NCBI RefSeq assembly: GCF_040802235.1
Contig: NC_133158.1
Location: 42,660,001-42,724,000 of the forward strand
Direction: 5' to 3'
DNA from: Manis javanica
Lineage: Eukaryota > Chordata > Mammalia > Pholidota > Manidae
Length of the DNA stretch: 64,000 bases
The notes under the pieces were generated by a model that worked only from the letters and a program-made list of their open reading frames with translations, searched no databases and had not been told where the DNA came from. Both the position numbers and the translations under genes were made by a program. Shown one piece after another: positions 58,501 to 64,000 of this stretch (position 1 is the first letter of the stretch; each line of letters begins with the position of its first letter).

Positions 58501-58768
58501 CACAAACTCTCCGTCGCCACCACCTCTGCCCCCGCCCCCGCCGCTGCCCAAGATCCAGCCCCTGGAGCCCGACAGCCCGACTGGTGTGTCTGAAAACCTG
58601 GCTCCCGCCGCGGAGAAATTGTTTGTGCCCCAGGAGTCAGACACCCTTTTCTACCACGCCCCTCCCCTTTCCGCAATCACATTTAAGAGACAGTTCATGT
58701 GTAAACTCTGCCATAGGACATTTAAGACGGCGTTTAGTCTTTGGAGTCACGAGCAAACCCACAATTAA
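55589..58768 (+). CDS. ZBTB21: ZBTB21 (ZNF295), BTB/POZ zinc-finger transcription factor
   Basis: A 1,059-residue nuclear DNA-binding protein in a single exon. The start codon has strong context (G at -3 and +4). Residues ~1-125 form the BTB/POZ domain (CDVLLIVGDQKFRAHKNVLA, then SSEYFQSLF), which mediates dimerisation and co-repressor binding in this family. A Ser-rich linker follows, with SUMO-type motifs (IKME near 429-432, VKEE later). C2H2-type fingers begin at about residues 541, 570, 664, 716 (atypical, His-Cys end), 743 (atypical, C-terminal Cys), 769, 902, 930 and 1036. A proline run (PPPLPPPPPLP) lies before the last finger. The sequence matches human ZBTB21 closely; I recall ~1,066 residues there. 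ZBTB21 is known as a repressor and a partner of ZBTB14. The frame is intact, with no sign of decay. Confidence 0.98.
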   Translation: MEGLLHYINPAHAISLLSALNEERLKGQLCDVLLIVGDQKFRAHKNVLAASSEYFQSLFTNKENESQTVFQLDFCEPDAFDNVLNYIYSSSLFVEKNSLAAVQELGYSLGISFLTNIVSKTPQAPFPMCPNRKKVFIEDEENSSQKRSVIVCQSRNEAQGRTVTANPPDLSHSSRPSPGVAVKTSTSKPHVPAPVEPLHSLSLTEKNWPKDGPVGYAKALEHSGSLEDSDRSTLVKRNTVLPSKPPQDLEAVGGRAGLSGQLPKGKVVELALKRPRPPVLSLRSSSETPYVLKETNKGSGPGEDRNLLYYSRLGLVIPSSGAGSGSQSVDRSGPLVKSLLRRSLSMDSQVPVYSPSIDVKPNQGSSSVSSNAPGNVFCTLSQKSSSKDCGERLALDDRPPALQPHRLRSFSASQSTEREGTTPVTKVQIKMEPRSPLSEPLDIIRVTVGDTAGASSVTRDLSLKTEDDQKDMSRLPAKRRFQADRRLPLKKLKADEHGSPGSEDNFEEGSSPTPLDADFPDSDLNKDEFGELEGTRPNKKFKCKHCLKIFRSTAGLHRHINMYHNPEKPYACDICHKRFHTNFKVWTHCQTQHGIVKNPSPASSSHAVLDEKFQRKLIDIVREREIKKALIIKLRRSKPGFQGQSSSQAQAIKRNLRSRAKGAYICTYCGRAYRFLSQFKQHVKMHPGEKPIGANRVAKPKEHVPLASPVANKEVFQCRLCNAKLSSLLEQGNHERLCRNATVCPYCSLRFFSPELKHEHESKCEYKKLTCLECMRTFKSSFSIWRHQVEVHNQNTMAPSENFSLPVLDHNGEVTGSSRPQAQPEPNKVNHVVTTKDDVFSDCSEQVNFDSEDSSCLPEDLSLSKQLKIQVKEEPAEEPEEEAPEASATPREASSSKDAALWPCEKCGKMFTVHKQLERHQELLCSVKPFICHVCNKAFRTNFRLWSHFQSHMSQAAEDSARKESEVCPVPTNSPSPPPLPPPPPLPKIQPLEPDSPTGVSENLAPAAEKLFVPQESDTLFYHAPPLSAITFKRQFMCKLCHRTFKTAFSLWSHEQTHN

Positions 58769-58866
58769 AAGACCACCCCTCTCCACCTGTATTGAAATGG
58801 GAGACGGTCTCCAGATTTCGACCTAAATTGTGAAATGTGTCGTAAGAAACAATATTTTTTAACAGT

Positions 58867-58872
58867 AATAAA
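58867..58872 (+). promoter_or_regulatory. ZBTB21: Proximal polyadenylation signal
   Basis: AATAAA about 100 nt after the stop codon. Use here would give a transcript with a very short 3' UTR. Confidence 0.4.
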
Positions 58873-60081
58873 GGGTGAAAATTGTCATGCTTGAATGTAA
58901 GCTTGAGATAACTGATATTAATTAGTATGTCCTTATTCAACTTAGAAAAACTAAAAAATATTGTGCTTCTCTGGACCTTACAGTCACAGGATGACTCGAC
59001 TTCATTCCCCTTGAAATTTGGTTGACCTTGGTGGTCTGCATGGTTCCTCACCCCATGGTGGCAGTATGATCTTTTACTTGAGGTTGTTTTGTTGTTTTTT
59101 TTTGCTAATTTTTCAATTAGCGAAATGCTATTAAAGTATTTCTTCTTTTGATTGTATCAGACACCCACGTTCTAGTCAAATCTTAGCCATGTTCTTAAAT
59201 CCAAAATGTATCAGGAAGAAGTGGAGTAGTTTGCAGTATTGATTTAGAGTTTAGAATATTTTAGCAATAAAAAAATGACGAACCTCAACTTTCAACTTTC
59301 ATAAGTTATCCTGACACTTGAGAAAAATAAATATTTGGTATTTTGTGGTCATGTAGAACTTTTTTTTGTATGAAAATGTGAGAAATTTAAATCAGCAATA
59401 GTAATACTTAGGTTTTTTATAAAATAACAAAAACTTGCTCTTGGGTCATTTAATGTAATTAATAATGGAAGACTTGGGAAGTGGAAATACTACAATTTCT
59501 GCAAGACCTCTAAGTCAGTTTACAAAAGCTTCAGTAGTTTTAGGCATTGTAATCAAAATGGTTGCATTATGCTCTCTGCGTACATTACAGTTTTAAATTC
59601 AGACCAGCATGGAAGGACTGAACGTTTGGTTTCCTCTGACTTAAGCTGTCACCAATACAGTCTGAGTATATTTGAGACAGAAAACAAAGATAACATGAGG
59701 CATTAACTTTGAATTTAACAGCGTTCGTATCACAGAGAAGGTCAGGACAGATATTTACACAGATCTCAAGCCCCAGAGTCAGTACAGCCACTTTAAATTC
59801 TGAATTACCATTGATTTCTAGAGATTTTAAGCTGAGGGAGAAACACCACAGTGCAGTCTCCATGTTCTTTTCAAAAACTATCTTACATATAGTATGCGTT
59901 TCCTGCCTGTGTCTGGTGGTGAGTTCTGTTAGAATTTGTTGGGGTTACTGCGGTAAAACGTCCGTAGTGACATCATTCTGCTTTAAGTCACTGCCTCATA
60001 TTTCATAAATGTATTAAAGTACCATTAAGAGTCCTGAATTAGTTCTGCTACTTTTTTTTGGCCCATAGTGTTTTGGCTGCC

Positions 60082-60100
60082 TTTTTTTTTTTTTTTTTTT
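60082..60100. repeat. Poly-T run in the 3' UTR
   Basis: Nineteen consecutive T. Confidence 0.9.
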
Positions 60101-61050
60101 CTATTTTGAAGAAGTTGTAATTAAAAGCCTTTCAGTAGGTGTTATCCAAATCTCAGTGGGGTGTTTCAAAAGGGAAAATGTTTATTTCACTTGTTAAGGG
60201 GAGGTTAGGTACATAAAAACAGAAATATTACTGAAACTACAAGATCCTTTTAAGGTAGGTAATAATGGATTAATATTCCAATCTGTTTTTTTTTTTACAA
60301 GCTGTTCTTTTAAATAGAAACATCAACTACTGTGACTAAGAAATAATTTGTTGAGTGCTTAAAGTTGTGCTCTAGCAGAAAAGAACTGGGAACTCAGCCG
60401 TCTTATCACCCACATTCCATACTGACAGTAGGAGAGATACTCTATGGAAAAACAAACATTTTTATAAAGTACTAATTGACTTTTTACATTATAGAAATAC
60501 ATATGAAATTTTGCCTTTTATTCTCTTATTTAAGAACTATCAAGAGTCCCAAAATATTTGAGTGATTACCTGCTGTTTTGGTTCTTAAATTTGATGAGAA
60601 AGGAAAATAAGTTGCAGTTACCGATTTTTGCCATCTTCATTTTTTCTTGAAGAAATCTATGCATTTTGAAAACAAAACTACAGCATACGATTTTATGTGA
60701 AACAGGATGGATTATTGTTCATTGAATTTATTCCTGTGTAATGAATTACTCTGAACACCTTGGTGTCTGTCACTTCCTCAAAAGAAGACAGTTCCCCTCA
60801 GAGTAATCATTTAACAGCGGTTAGAGTATCTGTAAAAATTCCATGATACACTGTATCTTGGCATTGTAAATTCACTATCCCTGGGCTTGAACCTTTATGC
60901 TACATTTCTGAAGGGTTTTTTTTTTATAATGTTAATCAGTAAATATTTTTGACCTAAATATAGTCTCTGCATATCTGTTAGATTTTAAAACTTGCCCATG
61001 TTTTGTCTTGTTAGCTCACATTTTTGTCTAGGCAAGGAACATAAGATTTC

Positions 61051-61056
61051 AATAAA
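61051..61056 (+). promoter_or_regulatory. ZBTB21: Polyadenylation signal
   Basis: AATAAA in the context ttcaataaaattttg. A candidate intermediate transcript end. Confidence 0.45.
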
Positions 61057-61940
61057 ATTTTGAACCAAAAACATTTATAATGCAGTTCTGATTTTTCTAT
61101 TAATTTTTATACTGTATCTTACAAGCATTAGGCTGAAAGAGTTTATTTTGATGGTCAAAAAAATAAAGTATGCTTCCACTCATAACTATTTTCAGTGTTC
61201 AATGTTAAGTAAAATAATGAGAGACATGCAAATTGCTTTATTCAATAAATAGTTTTCTTAAGAATGTTTATTGAAGCCAGTAGGCAAATACTTGGTGTAA
61301 GACAAATTGAAACTCTTTAAATCTTTAAAATGTTTTTTTCTGATTGTAAGTAATTTTTTGAAAATGTAGAAAGTTAATTATCTTTGTAAGTATTCAGGAT
61401 GCCTACTTTTTTTGCAGTTGTGGAAAGAATGTAAGATGTTTTAATATATTTGTTAATCTAAGAGCTTGTTACTGAATCACTTTCTTTGAGCAAGGGAGAC
61501 ACCGTAAACGCGTTTTTATCAAGAGTAAGCAATGGAGGTAACTGCATTTTTTCTATAATAATATTTCAAAATGAATAGAATATTCACCCATAAAGCTAGT
61601 TGTGGTTAGTATGCATTTAATTTTATCAAGATATACAACTAACAGTTGAGCTGTGATGTTACTTGGATTTGTGTGGAGATGTGCGTGGTTCTTGGTTTTC
61701 TTTTTGGGGATGGATTGTTACAGCCTTCTCTTCCTAAAAACAGGCCCCAGTACCCTGTACTAAATCGGTGATGATCTGACCCACACCCAGCACCCATTGG
61801 TGCTAATGAGAGTAGAAGCTGAGACAAGAATAAAATGTGCCCATTCGTGGAGGCAGGGAGTGTCCCCAGCCACTTGGACAGTCAGGGTGAGGAAGAGACA
61901 AGAATGAACTGATCTAAAGGCAGCCTTAGTTGCCTCAAAT

Positions 61941-61962
61941 TGTGTGTGTGTGTGTGTGTGTG
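61941..61962. repeat. (TG)11 microsatellite
   Basis: Eleven uninterrupted TG units in the 3' UTR region. Confidence 0.95.
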
Positions 61963-62772
61963 ATGAAACCATGATCTAGAACGTTAGGAAGTAATTTGAA
62001 TTTTCTTAGTACAAAAATAATTAGTTGTCATGTGTAACAGGTTTCTTCATAAATTGCACTAACTGATACTGGAATATTACAAGTTAGTATCAGCTTCTGG
62101 TATCTCACTGATGCTTTTTGCAGTAATTGTGAAAAGCATTATTGATTTAAATAATGCTGACAACTTCCTTTAACACTGGCTTTTTTATTTTAAAAATAGG
62201 GTTTTCTCTTGTGGCTTTAGCACTTTAAGAAGTTTGATGTTTGCCTAATTTGTAATATGCTTGTTAAGTGTTTTTTGGCATTTTATCCAGCACACAGCAC
62301 TTCCACATGGCTGGGGAGAAAACCGAATGGTCAGGGTTTAGATTCTGGAGGAGAAAAAATGAGTTAATGCCGGGTCTTAAAAATCCTCCCTTCAGTCGTG
62401 CAGGAACCAAAGTATTCTGCAAATCTTCACAGTAATTGAGTTCCGTGCTCTTCAGTCATTTACTAGTGCTGTCCAGATTTTCCACAGTTATCCTTGGTTA
62501 ATACTAATTTTCAAAAGGTGACATTAATGCAACACTTTTCAAAATTTTCATTGAATACTTACTGTTAAAAGAAAAACAAACGTGGTTTTATAACTATTTT
62601 GTTGTCATATGCCTTAGAGTAAATCATTGTTCAATTTTATTTAGGAGTAAGCTTGTGGGGGCTGAAATTTCATGTAAAATAGAATTTCTATATAATGTTA
62701 ATCCATTGCTTATTTGTATGCAGGCATTATCTGTTCATTTGGCTTAAATCTTGACTAAGAATGATTGGAGTC

Positions 62773-62778
62773 AATAAA
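62773..62778 (+). promoter_or_regulatory. ZBTB21: Distal polyadenylation signal
   Basis: AATAAA followed within 40 nt by T/GT-rich sequence (gtactgtattttgttttgag), the layout of a working cleavage site. Confidence 0.6.
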
Positions 62779-62795
62779 TTTGTACTGTATTTTGT

Positions 62796-64000
62796 TTTGA
62801 GTCACAGTCTCATTGGTATGTCTGGACTTTTGTGATAATGCTCTGTAGCACTTCAGCTTGTGAAGGCAGAGACCAAGCCCTCCCTCCGGGTTGATACAAA
62901 CGACCACTTAGGAGTTGTGAGAGAACTAATCTTCTCTAGCAGCTGCAAGTTACCTGGACGCCGCAAATACATGATAAATAAAACAACATAAGCAGTGGTC
63001 TTTGCCTACCCACCATTTTGTTTACTGTTCAGATTAGTAGTTTTTTAAATGATGTTGGGGGTAAATGCATAAAAAAGTTTCTAAGCACCTTGCACTGTCA
63101 TTTTGGCACAGTAATTGGTCAGCTAGTTTTACTTCATAATGTTAACAGGCTTCCAGGTTGTAGCAGCTCATTTTCAGGTGGCCCTTCAGTAATACCTGGC
63201 TTTCCCAGTTAAGAGCTGAGCTGTAGGTGTTTTAGATTAACACCACCAAGTCGACTGTGGACCCAGAGAAGGAAAGGAGAGACGGACTGGGCCAGTGCGT
63301 GCTGCTTCACCCCACCTGGGAACTGCACGTAGTGCTTCCAGGGGGTTTGTTTCCCTTGCCTGAGCCTAAATTTGTCTCTCTTGGGAGCCCCTGGCTAGCA
63401 GTTTCTTGAACACACTGCACCAGGAATAAACCATGTAATTTTTTTTCTAACCTGTTTGAGCCTTGTATCCAATTTGCCACCAAGTATTGTTTTAAAAACT
63501 GATTTGCCCTTCTCAGTAACAACAGGATTCTCATCTGTAACTTCCTATTTATTATTACACATTACAATGCAGTCAGTCCTCTTGCTTCCTCCTTGGCCTC
63601 AGGGCCACACTCAAGACCTGTGGCGGGCCAGACTGTCTCCACTGTGTAAGATGCTTCCCCAGCCAGGGGCTAAGTCTTGGCTCTGTTGAGAAAGAACTCT
63701 GCGGACTAGAAGTTGAAGAGCAGGGGTTACACAGAGCTATGCCTGGGGCAGAAGATTCCCTGTTGTGATACAAACACTTCAAAGCCTGGTGCCAGCCCTG
63801 TGGTAGCATAAATTTGGATATCTTACGATGGGCCCTCGCCGGCCCCTGTTCCCCACAGTACTGTCCCTTGGTCAATTCGTTGACCTCACAGTAACGCAAA
63901 CCTCATTTTGCCCAGCTGAATGTCTCAGATCCCATGTAATTGGCATGATTTCTGGCCCCTGTGCACCCGCTCCTCACCCCAGCCAGAGTAGCCATCCCTC
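62796..64000. other. Downstream flank, unassigned
   Basis: No gene or repeat recognised. In human the next gene on this side is C2CD2, but no exon of it was recognised here. Confidence 0.4.

Larger units (their letters stand above)
58769..62795 (+). other. ZBTB21: ZBTB21 3' UTR
   Basis: AT-rich sequence of about 4 kb after the stop codon, with no recognised transposon. That absence contrasts with the intron and upstream DNA and suggests it is kept as transcript. Possible polyadenylation signals lie at 58867-58872, near 59326, at 61051-61056 and at 62773-62778. The last is followed by a GT-rich downstream element, so the longest form probably ends near 62,795. A further AATAAA lies near 62,976. 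Confidence 0.7.

Noticed and set aside
58377-58676. 99-codon minus-strand frame in the ZBTB21 coding exon
   Set aside because: Shadow of the zinc-finger and proline-rich coding sequence on the opposite strand.

Overview
This window is mammalian nuclear DNA. It holds one recognisable protein-coding gene, ZBTB21 (also called ZNF295), on the + strand. To its left lies about 40 kb of gene-poor DNA filled with decayed transposons. The whole protein is encoded in one uninterrupted exon (55589-58768, 1,059 residues): an N-terminal BTB/POZ domain, a long low-complexity linker and nine C2H2-type zinc fingers. It matches the vertebrate ZBTB21 protein closely. The gene starts in a CpG island (about 40670-42330) with a compact promoter: GC box, CCAAT, CACGTG E-box, perfect CRE and a YY1-like motif. 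A non-coding first exon ends at a clean donor (41430/41431). A roughly 14 kb intron follows, up to the acceptor at 55574-55575 just before the coding exon. The 3' UTR appears to run about 4 kb, to polyadenylation signals near 62773.

Region by region: 1-40 kb is intergenic. It contains MaLR (MLT1/MST-type) LTRs, old and younger L1 fragments, L2 and MIR relics, a MER5A-like element, an almost complete but broken Tigger1 DNA transposon with its TA target duplication (19411-21723), a solo ERV LTR with flanking duplication (37206-37671), a likely second reverse ERV LTR (about 1559-2110), a 24-unit minisatellite of 15-bp near-palindromic units (12102-12460) and an AT-rich tandem array split by an LTR. 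40.7-42.3 kb is the ZBTB21 promoter island. 42.3-55.6 kb is the intron, with an MLT1 LTR, L2 and MIR relics, a 150-bp L1 tail and a 3.4-kb antisense L1 that ends about 155 bp before the coding exon. 55.6-62.8 kb is the coding exon and 3' UTR. The remainder to 64 kb is intergenic.

Organism: a placental mammal. No primate Alu, rodent B1/B2, ruminant Bov-tA or carnivore tRNA-Lys SINE is visible anywhere in 64 kb. The young retrotransposons are L1s, plus one short element with an unusual tail (33204-33578) that resembles sequence I remember as abundant in pangolins (Manis). A pangolin is therefore my best guess. It is an inference from memory, not something the sequence proves. In human the locus is on chromosome 21q22.3, where the order C2CD2 - ZBTB21 - UMODL1 is known; neither neighbour's exons were recognised here.

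I did not find a new multi-gene system. The observations best worth a second look are a pair of in-phase candidate exons on the minus strand (37697-38032), a strong-context polyalanine upstream ORF at the ZBTB21 promoter, the 15-bp minisatellite built of nuclear-receptor-like half-sites, the unassigned short retroelement at 33204, and the antisense L1 close to the ZBTB21 coding exon.
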